A model generated the notes under the pieces. It searched no databases. It saw only the letters and a list, made by a program, of their open reading frames with translations, and had not been told where the DNA came from. Made by a program: the position numbers and the translations under genes. Shown here one piece after another: positions 8,126 to 17,500 of a stretch of DNA of 17,500 nt. Position 1 is the stretch's first letter. The number at the start of each line of letters is the position of its first letter. Source of the DNA: Actinidia chinensis (Eukaryota; Streptophyta; Magnoliopsida; Ericales; Actinidiaceae); NCBI GenBank assembly GCA_009663005.1, contig VIGQ01002172.1, positions 1-17,500 on the forward strand, read 5' to 3'.

Positions 8126-8930
8126 CTTGAAGTACCGTTTTCAAAAGTATTTTCAAAGTGGGTAAAGTGCTATCTCATTCCAAAGTTGGACCTAGTTTAG
8201 ATTTCCTATCTGTACCTGATTAATCTAGCATTTGTTTCAATAGTGTCCACCACCCTTCCACAACGAACAAGTTCAGCATGGAAGAGTACGTCTGCAATTG
8301 AAAAGTTTTCAACATTTTGCTCACTCCGTTGGAGGTGAGTGTTAGAATCTGCAGCCTTTTTGGTTAAGGACCTGATTTCCATCTTTTGCCGCGTACAAAC
8401 AACTTGTAACTTAAAATATTGAAACTTTAGAAAACTCTTTCAGAATCTCTTTCTTTCTTATTTTTAGAATACCTTTCTATGTGAGAATATCCTGACACTT
8501 AAGCTCTTTCTTTGTTTTTTCGCTATGGTCAAGAGTCAATGGCATTTGCCTGTATTTTATGAAGTTGCTTTGTAAGTAATTTACGTTTAGTTTTTTTTAT
8601 TATATTCACCATCCCAATCGTTGCCTATTCTAGAATTGATACACTATGCCAACTCCAAATTATTTCATCTGTTATCGTATGTTATCTTAGACCAATCAAA
8701 AACATGAAAACATTATTTCTTTTTAAAGGAGATTTTAATCGGAGTACTGTCCAAACTATATATCCTTTAATCATGTTTGTTATGTAATCTTTCCAATTCT
8801 TCTGATAACACGTACCCATAACTCGTAAGGGAGTGACTCACACCCCCATACCCTCATCCTCCATACCCTTCCACATTTCTCTTGAGTCAATTTCATCGGA
8901 CATCTGTAAACATAAGAACAAATTACATTT
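8126..8930. other. Intergenic, downstream of pseudogene A
   Basis: AT-rich DNA with short T and A runs. No domain, RNA gene or transposon terminus is recognised. The first part is presumably the former 3' untranslated region of the receptor kinase, but no convincing polyadenylation site can be chosen. Confidence 0.5.
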
Positions 8931-8938
8931 TATTTTAT

Positions 8939-8982
8939 AAAATGAACGGTTGATATGATTGTAAAGTTAAACCGTCCATTTT
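8939..8982. repeat. 13-bp imperfect inverted repeat
   Basis: 'aaaatgaacggtt' (8939-8951) and 'aaccgtccatttt' (8970-8982) are reverse complements at 12 of 13 positions, with an 18-nt loop. This could be a small MITE remnant or a simple hairpin. Confidence 0.7.
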
Positions 8983-9984
8983 AAAAAAAAATGCGATTGT
9001 TTCTGTGTTTATGAATTTCTGATGAAGTTGATTTTTTGTATGGGTGACATTCACTACGAGGCCTACGAGAACTGATCGGATCACCAGTTGTGTGCTCGAG
9101 GGGTGAGACCCACAAGGGAGATATAGATTGTAGTGGTATTGTGGGGAAATGTTTGACCAATACCCAACTTGTTATGGGACTCACCAAAAGGACAACGGAG
9201 GAAGGCCAAAAAGACAACACCTTACGTTTGTTTGTGTTTGTTCTTTTACTATTTATGTTTTCTGAAAATTTGAAAACCATAAAGGCAAAAAAATGTTGTA
9301 AAACTGTTGTCAAATATTTCGATAATTTTGGACACCAAAAATACAAAATATTTCACGTCATGAAACTTTTGGGGGCATCACAACAATCCTCAAAAAAAAA
9401 AAGATTTTTAAAATCAATTATTTAGAAAAAAGATTATAAGTTCTTTCATATTTTTCACAAAGTCCAATTTACACTATATAAAAAACATGAGAAAGAAAAA
9501 AAAAAAAAATCAAAAAAACTACCAAAACAAAAAAAAAAAGATTGAATCCCACTGCCAATTAAATATACACTTAAACAACGTCATTTCTTGCATATTTAGT
9601 CGCAAAAAATTACTATTAAAACCTTGCACAATTACTTCCCATTCTAATTAATAGTGAAATTATAAGGCAGTCAGTATATTTTTATTCATTTTAATGAATG
9701 TCCATCATTCTAAAGCAGAGAGGAAACCATTAACAAGAGAAACCCCATAACAATGTAAATGAGGTTAATATTATCAAATACTAATAAAAAAAAATATCAT
9801 CAAGAAATTTAATATTAAATAATGATTATCAAACGAGCATAGAAACAATTAGAAACTTTTTCCTGAAGGGAAAAGCAACATCCATATAACTTATGTGGCC
9901 ACTAAAATTTAAAAAATATTCTGATAGCAATGAAAGACAATACGGTGAGATTAGGGTTTTTTAAAAATTAGAAGAGAGAGAATT
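8983..9984. other. Intergenic, no recognised gene
   Basis: AT-rich sequence with several A-runs near 9390-9540. Two overlapping open frames occur on opposite strands (8981-9346 minus, 121 codons; 9090-9425 plus, 111 codons). Neither shows a domain I recognise or a biased composition arguing for coding. A telo-box-like 'ttagggttttt' lies at about 9951-9962. Confidence 0.5.
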
Positions 9985-10310
9985 AAAAGGGAGCCACCAG
10001 ATGACAAGTGGCGCATTACACGGCCCCTCATGAGAGGCCTGGGAAGTGAACTGGTGATATGCAAGGAGAGAGAGAGAACGGTAGGGCTTCGAGGTGGGTT
10101 TTCGCGTATCAGATTCGGCGGATTGTGCCTCCCTCGGTGGTGGTTGTTGCTTTTGTGCTTAGATTTGGGTTATGAGGGAAGTCACGAGGTGGTAAGTTGG
10201 GGGAAGGGCTGGCTTCTTCGCTAGATTAGGATTAATTAATGAGCGGCGGGCAAAGAGGGTTTCGGATTGTGCGGGCGGCGAAGAGGAAAGTCACAGGAAG
10301 GGTGGGTTTG
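9985..10310. other. GC-richer island, possible exon or promoter remnant
   Basis: About 325 bp clearly richer in G than its surroundings. It contains a GA-repeat 'gagagagaga' (about 10066), a GGTAAGT donor-like site (about 10190-10196) and, downstream, a pyrimidine-rich 'ttctatttcagg' acceptor-like site (about 10409-10420). Open frames of 64 and 76 codons have no recognised similarity. It might be a first exon or transcribed non-coding region of an unrecognised gene, or a transposon fragment. Low certainty. Confidence 0.3.
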
Positions 10311-12086
10311 GGGAATTTTTACGATTTTTATTTAAGCAGGTGTAACAGTTATAAAAAAACCCTAAAATTTAGCAGGTTTTGTACTTTAGAAAATTGTGTT
10401 TTTTTTGTTCTATTTCAGGGAGTTGTTGTAGCATCTTCAAATTTCCAAATTGGTCCCCATTTTTTATGAGGCCTTCAGCTTGGGCTGGGACTTGAGTTTT
10501 GTTGTAGGGCTCACTCGTACAAATTTCTTTGTGAACCACGTATAATGGTTACTATAAAAAAAAAATAAAAAAAAATATGAGCTTATATGTTAACAAAAAG
10601 TTTGATGCCCAAATATGTTTTTATGAAGGCTTCTTCTGGGCTAACTCTGGCCACCACCAATTGCCACCACCATCATCGACCAATACCTTTGGTGACCCCT
10701 CCGACTACTCGGAAAGGGGGAGATTGGCCCCTCAAAAATTTTGAAGTTGCATTATGACATTTTGATTTTTAGATTTTTTTATTAAATGAGACAGTATTTC
10801 TGGTCGCTTCAAGTTTAATAAATCTCACTTATACCATTTCTCAATATTTTTTTATGTATTTATCACTGTCTCCAACAACTCTCCATCTTCAACCACAACC
10901 TCAGGAGATTCTCATAATCTTTGATCACTCCCTCAGTAGCTTTCCTCTATTGGCAATAATCTGTGTCACCACACATCTCTAACCAATCAACTCTCCCGAA
11001 CTAGATACACCTCTAGCCATCTTGTAGCTTCCGCTAGCAACCCCTCCCTTCATTGCTATTTTTGGTAAATTTACAACAAGAAACATACAACAATAGCAAA
11101 CAAACTACTAACTATCGTGTTTCAACAAGTTTGGTGGTATTATGAAATAGTTACTACTATTTTGAGGATATATGTAAACAATTTTTAAGATTGATCAGTC
11201 CAAGTATTCAATACAATTTATTAGTTTAGATAATTAATAAAAAAAATTACTTGGTTACAATTTAAAACAAAAGGAGGAATTTTTTTTTTCTGATTTTTAT
11301 TTATCAAAATGTCATTGTCACATTCCTATTATAGTGTTTTATGTATAAATTTTTAGTGAAAATATTATTTTTCTTCAAGTAATCAAAAATCCAAAAGTTA
11401 GGTGGCCCAGATTTTGACCTCTCCATAAGTTTCACGGCTGCATGCACCTTTCTTTTAAAATGGATTAGTATTTCACATACAAATAGTGTTTGTTATGAAT
11501 TTTTCAGAATCCTAACATAATTCACTCCCAAGAACATAGAATGTTTATATTGCACAGTTTTATATTTTTACTTTTTCAAATACGAAATTCAGCGTTCACA
11601 AAAAAAAAGAAGTTCAGATCTTATCACAAATTACCCATAATAAATGAGTTCAACAATATGTAAATCTCTCCATAACTCACTACTTATAAAAAAAAATTGT
11701 GATCGAATCTGTGTCTTGTATCCGTGGTTTGAAATATGGTAGTAATAATTTTCATGTTCAAGCCTCAAAATATGGGAGATTCATTTATTTTGTCAAGTGA
11801 GTTTTGAGAGGAGAGAGAAGAGTACATAGGAGGAGAGAGGTGTGGCACGTGACATGGTCATGGACAAATGTGCAACACATGTGAATAGGACTGGCCCATG
11901 GTCCACTAGTTTAAAGAGAATCTGGGGTCAAAAAGAGTCACTTTCAAAATTTCCACATTCACATTTTAGCATGACAATTTTTCATTGAACAATATCAGGT
12001 TGAGGAACAATATCATAATTTTTTGTACTAGTAACAAAATTAAAAAAAGAAATATAAGAAAATAAATCTATGTCGACATGTTCTTC
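10311..12086. other. Long AT-rich intergenic stretch
   Basis: No gene is recognised in about 1.8 kb. It has many T/A runs, two 'ggccc..tttg/attttga' phrases (around 10725 and 11404) that feel transposon-derived but lack defined ends, and a GA-rich patch at about 11807-11840 followed by a G-box core CACGTG (11846-11851). No coding sequence lies next to the G-box, so no regulatory role can be assigned. Confidence 0.5.
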
Positions 12087-12655
12087 TAATTTATACAAAA
12101 TGTAGAACGATTAATGAAATTTTAGATATTTGAGGAGATTTTGATATTGTTTTTGCCCATAGCTCATCAAATAGTGAATGAATATGTCTAGCAATTAAAT
12201 CACGACTTGTATGAAATGAAAAAGTTGAGAATGAAAGAACAATGGAAGGCGAACAATTGTGATTTGAAAATATTCAACAAGTGACTCTGGAGACATGTGA
12301 AAACGGAATCTGAGCAAAGAAATAGCAAGAATTATCAACAAAGAAAAAGAAGAAATCCGATGTGTTTCTTAATTTTTTTCAGTTGCGTTGCTTATTTTGA
12401 TGGACACAAAGAATTTAAGGGTAAGGAAGAAATTGCGAAAAACTAAGAAAAGGATTTCAAGCAGTGTTATTTAGTTGTTGGGCAGAATTGGGCAGAAATA
12501 GTCTTCAGTTTTGGACCAGCCTGTAAGTACCTCTTTGATTTCTCTTGTTCCAAAAACGTTTTAATTCTCTCTCCCCACCTCCGGCCATACCATAGCCACC
12601 ACCTCCCGTCCAGTGTGGGGGACAAAGTGTAAAACCAACAGGGTGCTATTGGATC
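12087..12655 (+). repeat. Duplicated upstream flank, copy B (partner at 1-550)
   Basis: Same order of landmarks as copy A, with many small indels. It breaks from the copy A match after 'accaacagggtgctat' and continues directly with sequence equivalent to about 2535 of copy A. It therefore lacks the 490-bp direct repeats and the AACCGG-rich element. The left limit is set by loss of similarity only because copy A is cut by the window start. Confidence 0.85.
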
Positions 12656-12879
12656 GCTTATGGACAAAAACTAAAAAGAAAAAATGTTCAAAGTAAGAGT
12701 AAAAATGCCTTTAGAAGACTTAGCAAAAACTTTAGAAGACTTAGCAATGCTCTTGAAAAACCATATGAACACAAATTTCCTACATTAACCTGGATAATAC
12801 CTTATAGTTCTGAGAATCTTGCTGACTATATTCTGAAAATCTTACCACCAATTCTTTAAGCTGTGATTTGCTCTCCATA
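12656..12879 (+). promoter_or_regulatory. Leader of pseudogene B, homologous to 2531-3105
   Basis: This continues the duplication with A-rich 'ggacaaaaactaaaaag', two 'tttagaagacttagca' phrases in tandem, then the conserved leader ending at the start codon (ATG 12880-12882). It lacks about 320 bp present in copy A (2641-2965). Probable former promoter and 5' untranslated region; no specific element is assigned. Confidence 0.5.
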
Positions 12880-12891
12880 ATGGCTTTGAAG

Positions 12892-12898
12892 CTCTGCA
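12892..12898. repeat. Left target-site duplication candidate of the solo LTR
   Basis: 'ctctgca' directly precedes the LTR's terminal TG; 'cttgca' (13680-13685) directly follows its terminal CA. They differ by one base and one indel. The unoccupied paralogue (3110-3125) reads 'aagattcgcaatc' here, which supports a short duplication. The 'gctctg' could instead be a trace of a reverse primer-binding site (TGGTATCAGAGC), in which case more than the LTR remains. Confidence 0.45.
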
Positions 12899-13019
12899 TG
12901 TTGTGCCCAAACGAGTTACCGTCACTCTACCAACTCAACCACACAAATGAGACACAGATATACGTGGTTCGGCCAATCTGCCTACATCCACGGGAGAGGA
13001 ACAATATCACGATTCACAG

Positions 13020-13060
<41 letters not shown>

Positions 13061-13679
13061 ACTCACCTCTTCAGCACTCTCTCATCTCTCCCATCTCACT
13101 TGTCTCTCTCAGATCTCACGCTTTACCAATTATAGCCCACTCTCTGCCAGATCTCTGTCCTCTTTGTGCTCTCACTAGCACACTAGCAATCCCCCAAACC
13201 CAACCCTCTCTCACTCAGCTCTCTCTGCAAACAGCAACATGATGTGGCTCCCCGGTGGTAATTCCCCAAGGATTACATCTGCCCACTGCACTTCCCTTCT
13301 CTGACAATCATTCTGAAATTTAAGGCCATGAGAAGAGGAATATGAGCCTCATGCCTGAGCTCATACTGCCTCCATTTGAGGACCCTTACGGGGAAGGGAG
13401 AAGCCTCCCTCTTGGACTCCTCTGCAGCCTTTCTTGACAGAAGCTGTCAGAGCTTATCTCTACGTCCTTCCTTCTTTCCTTTCTTATCGGTCCGTCTGCC
13501 CACATTCAACATGCCTTAATATGAAATCACTATTCTATTGGCTTGGGCTTAGGCTTGGGGCCTTGCGGCTATTGGGCTTGGGTTCTTTCAATGGGCTTCA
13601 ATGTGGGTTCTATATTGGGCTTAATGGGCTGGACTTTATTTATTGGGTCTTGGGCCCAAGTTGGGCTGGATACCAAACA
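12899..13679 (-). mobile_element. Probable Copia-type solo LTR
   Basis: A 781-bp block absent from the paralogous site in copy A. On the minus strand it begins TGTTTGG and ends CACAACA, so it has TG...CA ends with short TGTT/AACA inverted termini. Minus-strand reading also gives 'cccgtggatgtaggc' and 'ggccgaaccacgta' near the 3' end (12960-12995), a motif common in the U5 part of plant Copia LTRs, and several 'agccca' repeats near its 5' end. No gag, pol or second LTR is present, so it is probably a solo LTR left by recombination. The 124-codon open frame across it is not a gene. Copia assignment rests on remembered motifs. Confidence 0.75.
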
Positions 13680-14522
13680 CTTGCAATCATTTGTTCCTCT
13701 ATTCCTGCCAATGTGGCAGGTTTCTTTTCTCCCATCAAGAGCGGAAAACTGAGTTCCTGAGAATTGTTAATTTTCACAAACAATAGTTTCCAGGGTGGAC
13801 TCCCTCATGGAAAAGGGTTGGTTATTAGGCTTCGATTTCTGGATGTTGAGCATTTATTAACTTGTTGGAAGGACAAATTCAGGAATCTTTCACATTGCAA
13901 TAACCTGAGGATCCTGATTTGGATGATCTAACAAAAACGTTTAGAGAAAATCTCCCCCAAAGAGCTTGTTCCTTGTCCCAATTGGTGGCACTGAATTGAT
14001 TAACAATTTGACGAGAGAAAATCCCCGCTTCTTTTGGGAACCTATCAAGTCGTCAAACGTTCGTGCTGGAGCCAAATGTTGGAGGGAAATATTCCATGGT
14101 TCACTAAGTAGACTAAAATTGCTTAAGATTTCTTCGACTCACTAGAAATAAACTCTTAGGCATTATCTCACCTTCTATCATAATCTCTCTTCACTAGTTA
14201 GTTCTGGGAACCCTTTAATCAATTTCACGGAAGTCTTCTCAAATTTAGGCCTCACTTAGCCAAATATTAAAAAAACTTGGCTTTGCTAGAAATCAGTTAA
14301 GTGGACTCATCCGCATTCATATCAAATGCTTCAAAAACTGAGAATCACTCGATGTTAGCAACGCAACAAATTTTCTCCAGGAGTTCCTATTAATTTTGGA
14401 AAACTTAAAAATCCTCAGAGCGATTTAACGAGGTGGTTGGAACTGGGGACATCAATGGACCTTAATTTCATCTCCACTTGTAAACTGTGGCAAAATTGAT
14501 AGGGATGTATAATAGAAAACAA

Positions 14523-14553
14523 AAGTGGCGGGGGGGACTCCAGGAATTTTTTC
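14523..14553. repeat. hAT terminal repeat (transposase 3' side)
   Basis: The match to the CAGTGGCGGAGCCAGGA-type end is direct apart from the first base, extra Gs and a 'ct' change. The G-run of eight is probably slippage or sequencing error. Confidence 0.7.
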
Positions 14554-14728
14554 TAGGTGTCATTCAAAAGCATACATTCAATAATTAAAAAATTTACTCC
14601 CAACAAAATTAAAATTCCCTAGTTACGTAAAATTGACAAGCTAATTTGAACTTCTCAAATTAAAACAAAGATGATTTTCATATACTGATCTACTATTTTA
14701 AACAAAAACACACGCAAGTACGTGAACT

Positions 14729-17060
14729 TTACAATTGCATGCGACGAGATTCATATTCTGAAATCGTTGCATAATAAGCTCATTGTCCATACTATCAAAA
14801 TACATCATTTTCAAGATATGTTACTAACAATCATCATCATTGATCTCCCATTCGGTTACGCACCGGTTCTGATGAATTTCATGCCGAAAAAGCTCTTTTC
14901 ACGGTTTGCAGTCCGCTATGGGAAAAATTAACGCCAATTTCACAAGCAAATAAACTAATAGATATACGTATTCTGTTTTGTCTCTACTAACTTTTTAGCA
15001 AGATCACCAATTCTTTGAGTTCAAAAAACTTGTTGTTGGATGCGCATGTCAAAAAATGTAAGTTGAAGTGATTGTCAGGGGGGGCCATAAGATCTATCAC
15101 AGAAAAATCAGATGGATAAACTCAGCAAGTTGATCAGTCTTTACTTATAAAAAGGCAAAAAATAAAACCTGGGGTTCAGCAAGCCACACAAGAATACCTC
15201 AACATTTGTAAAACGATTGTTAAGTTCATTGAAATTGCCTATATATGATTGGTAGAATACCTCAAACATTGTAATGATGTAAATTTAAATTTTGAGGCTT
15301 TGCGCGTGATCTCCCACGAGCAAACAATTATCATTCATGTTCGAGATAAGAAAAACCTTATTTATTAAAAAATGAAGCACACTCCTGTCAGTAGAAGAAC
15401 CCATTCATCATCGTTCATCATTTGCAATCTTCGCTTAGACAATTGTAACTTGATGTCATAGCATTTTATAATGTCTTGGCCCTTTTTCCTTTTCTTTGTT
15501 AGTAGTAGTGACAACTCACTTGTGACCCCCAAGATATTTTTCATCAAATGTAAACTGAAGGCAAATTCAAAAGATTGTACGAATCCTAAAGAGAGCAAGC
15601 TTCAACTCGTTGCTCAGACTGTAAGCCACTCTTTTCAACAAACTCAGGTACCTCAATCACCAAAAGAGAAAATTAGTACAAGTTCATAATTATCCATAAT
15701 GAGATCCCCAACGGTATCACAGCCTTTTAAGACTAGTTTCTTGATTCGACCTTTTGTCCACTGAAAGTTCACCATATTTAAGGCTTCTACAATTTTTTAG
15801 CCACTTGCGTATCTCAAGAATGTCACGCCTTTACAAGGATCCGCCAACACCATTACCAAACTATCAATCAGCAAAAAAAATCATCATGCAATGTTAATGT
15901 GATTATTAGCAACAGCTACAAGAGTCAATGAATTGATAGGCCCAAACACGAACATAAAAGGCCTGATGATTCTTCCATAGATTAAAGATTTAGACCATTG
16001 AATTTCCTTGCATATTAGAAGCCTAGAAAATAAACTTGCCCCGTTACTCTTGATAAAACTCAATCCATGGCTAGAAAATAAGATTCAATCCCCGCCGGAG
16101 TGATAAGACTGTTGGTATTCGATTGTATGCTTTATGTACATACCAAGAAGAAAACCGCTCCGTAATAATTCCCATTTTATCCAAATAGCGAATAAACAAT
16201 GGCCATTTGTTCTTTGACAAGATACATAATGAGATTCATCAACTAAGATGAAAAATATTCATGTCAAGAGTCTGAGGAATAAAACTAGTAGTTTTAACTT
16301 GCAGAGCATTTACAATATCTTTTTGAATATCAGGAGGGCACAACTAATTATTTTTTGGAGTATTCTGTAACACACACGTCATTGATAGATTCATGTGATC
16401 AGCAGAAAATGTAAAGCTCGAGGAAATTCCCTTTGCTTTTTGAATCATCGGATTCATAATTGACCACGGAAAAGCGAATCCCTGGCGCAAAGAAAACCTT
16501 ATGACAATCAACTGTGCATTTAAACGAGCTGTATCAATCTTAGCATTTGTTCAGAAGTTTGTAACAAACACTTTGAATGTGTTGCTTTTGCTTCATTAAA
16601 TATTCACCACTTCTTCACAACTTGGTTATGGGCACTATCAAGACCCCCGACATGAGTTCACAACTGTCTTTTTGTTCCAAGTGGAAATCCTCTCGTCACA
16701 AAAAACATCACCTCTCGCTGTTACCGTTGTTTGGGCATAAATAAGTACAACATAAACAAAATGCGGCATCCTTTCCTGACTATATTCTAACCAATCTTAT
16801 ATTCATATAACAAGTGGCACAAAGCTACGCATCACTCCACTAATGGCTCTTTGAGGGAAATCGTCGACATGAGGTGACAAGGACCTTGGTATATAAGCTC
16901 TTCTATCTCATCCCGGTCATTAGGTGATAAGATGAAATTTTTTCTCGCAGCCCCTAGATCTGATGGAAGATTGTTATGTCAACACGACTGTGCCTAAACG
17001 AATTTGCTTGTGCTATCACCATAAGTTTCTGGGTAGAAGATAATTGTTGCACTAAAGTTG
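14729..17060 (-). pseudogene. Degenerate hAT transposase, ZMYM1-like (TTF-type, DUF4371, hAT C-terminal)
   Basis: Cut-and-paste DNA transposase reading leftward. Recognised pieces, N to C: 'SDLG' and 'SPNDRDEIEEL' plus 'YQGPCH' (about 16965-16870), then a TTF-type zinc-finger region now scrambled; 'THVGGLDSAHNQVVKKW' (about 16665-16600); 'VDESHYVSC' (VDES codons 16232-16243, probably holding a catalytic Asp); 'NSLITPAGIES' (about 16105-16070); 'LTLVAV'-like and 'CKGVTFLRYAS' pieces; an open block 15598-15365 with 'SFEFAFSLHLMKNILGVTSE'; then the dimerisation domain with 'YIGNFNELNNRFTNVE' (about 15250-15200), 'VYLLVKLALIFPIA' and 'NELIMQRFQNM'. The ending S-R-R-M-Q-L-stop (stop 14729-14731) matches the family's end. 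Numerous shifts and stops make it inactive. The N-terminus beyond about 16980 is uncertain. Confidence 0.85.
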
Positions 17061-17500
17061 ATTCTTTTCAGGATTTCTCTTATAATGGTAGTAGAACTAA
17101 TAAAAAATAAAAAAGAACATAATCAATTCGAGGCTGAGCCAAAGAGATCAATGATTCAATCCACCAAAATCACAAAAATAGTTGTATGAAAAAATCAATC
17201 ATAATTAAGAGCATGAGTAGTGTTCCCATTTAATCTAAATACCATTATAATAAAGGGAGAGAATTTTGTTGTGTTTCTATTTTTAAGATGCTATATCTTT
17301 CCCTCTCCAGTGAGGTCAATGACCCAGTCTCCAACCTTCCCTACCAATCACTATTTTACACTTGAGATATTTTAAATCTATAATTAACTGATATCAGATA
17401 TGGACTAAAAAAAATTAAACAGAAAAGGAAAAACAATTAAATAGTTAAAGAAAAAATAGAATATTACGGGAGTGGCGAGAGATAAACAGGTTGAGAAGAA
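17061..17500. other. AT-rich remainder, presumably within the hAT element
   Basis: No coding match. At about 17206-17230 'taagagcatgagtagtgttccc' resembles the GAGCATCT-type start of small PIF/Harbinger or Mariner-like elements with a TAA/TTA flank, but no matching end was found. The rest is A-rich. Confidence 0.4.

Larger units (their letters stand above)
12880..14522 (+). pseudogene. LRR receptor-like kinase pseudogene B, truncated 5' fragment
   Basis: Paralogue of pseudogene A. It keeps the start 'MALK', is cut straight away by a solo LTR (12899-13679), and resumes with 'caatcatttgttcc'. The N-cap region is mostly deleted compared with A (equivalents of about 3136-3305 and 3345-3420 are missing). 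From 'gttcctgagaattgtt' (about 13752) onward it follows A's LRR block: 'NNLTRENP'-like, 'GIISPSI', 'LARNQLSGLI', 'GGWNWGHQW'-region and 'TLNFIST'-like pieces appear in different frames. Similarity ends at the codons equivalent to 4204-4215 of A (the LRR phrase L-Y-I-A-N-N), exactly where a hAT terminus begins. No transmembrane or kinase part is present in the window. Non-functional. Confidence 0.85.
14523..17500 (-). mobile_element. hAT transposon (ZMYM1/TTF-type), right end outside the window
   Basis: Left terminus 'aagtggcggggggg' then 'ctccaggaattttttct' (14523-14553) corresponds to the widespread plant hAT end CAGTGGCGGAGCCAGGA, with a lengthened G-run. It abuts the LRR-coding block of pseudogene B. 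An 8-bp flank 'gaaaacaa' (about 14515-14522) is the expected left duplication, but its partner lies beyond the window. Inside is a degenerate minus-strand transposase whose stop codon is about 200 bp from the terminus. No inverted copy of the terminus is seen before 17500, so the element is at least 2,978 bp long. Confidence 0.75.

Noticed and set aside
8981..9425. Overlapping open frames of 121 (minus) and 111 (plus) codons
   Set aside because: They mirror each other, have no recognised domain and sit in AT-rich intergenic DNA.
10720..11430. Possible further transposon between 'ggcccctcaaaaatttt' and 'ggcccagattttgacc'
   Set aside because: The two phrases are vaguely alike and direct, but no terminal repeats or target duplication could be found.
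12868..13242. 124-codon plus-strand open frame, the longest in the window
   Set aside because: It runs across the leader, start of pseudogene B and the solo LTR; its sequence is LTR in antisense and no domain is recognisable.
17465..17485. 'gggagtggcgagag' as the far end of the hAT element
   Set aside because: It is in the same orientation as the left terminus; the true far end should be its inverted form, so this is probably chance.
1..17500. CRISPR array, tRNA, rRNA, prokaryotic operon or other novel defence system
   Set aside because: No regularly spaced repeats, cloverleaf-like RNA, ribosomal sequence or clustered intact genes were seen; the content is plant repeats and pseudogenes.

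Overview
This is nuclear DNA of a flowering plant, most likely a eudicot; the species is not identifiable. Evidence is AT-rich, intron-compatible non-coding DNA, a receptor kinase of the FLS2/EFR/XA21 type, a Copia LTR with the plant-type 'CCGTGGATGTAGGC' motif, and hAT transposons with plant-type termini. No intact protein-coding gene is visible. Open reading frames are short because recognisable coding blocks are broken by many 1-2 base indels, either old pseudogene decay or uncorrected long-read errors.

The backbone is a direct segmental duplication. Copy A (from the window start or earlier to at least 4215) and copy B (about 12087-14522) share an upstream flank, a leader and the 5' part of an LRR receptor-like kinase (LRR-RLK) pseudogene. 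Copy A keeps the whole gene in pieces: signal peptide, LRRs, transmembrane segment, non-RD kinase (HCD), a probable 229-bp intron and the kinase C-terminus. Its kinase is split between HCD and DFG by a 1.6-kb hAT-like element (5728-7331) with 8-bp target duplications, built of degenerate GTGCC/GTGTC arrays around an AT-rich core. Upstream, copy A also carries about 2 kb that copy B lacks: a pair of ~490-bp direct repeats and an AACCGG-rich element.

Copy B was hit by different elements. A probable Copia solo LTR (12899-13679, minus orientation) sits just after the start codon. A second hAT element starts at 14523 inside an LRR codon block and runs past the window end. It carries a degenerate minus-strand transposase of the ZMYM1-like/TTF-DUF4371-hATC kind.

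Between the two copies (about 8130-12086) lies AT-rich DNA with a small GC-richer island (9985-10310), a short inverted repeat and no recognisable gene. The window reads as decayed immune-receptor cluster DNA serving as a landing site for transposons. I do not see evidence of a new functional system; the best observations are the datable insertion junctions and the unusual GTGCC-array hAT element.
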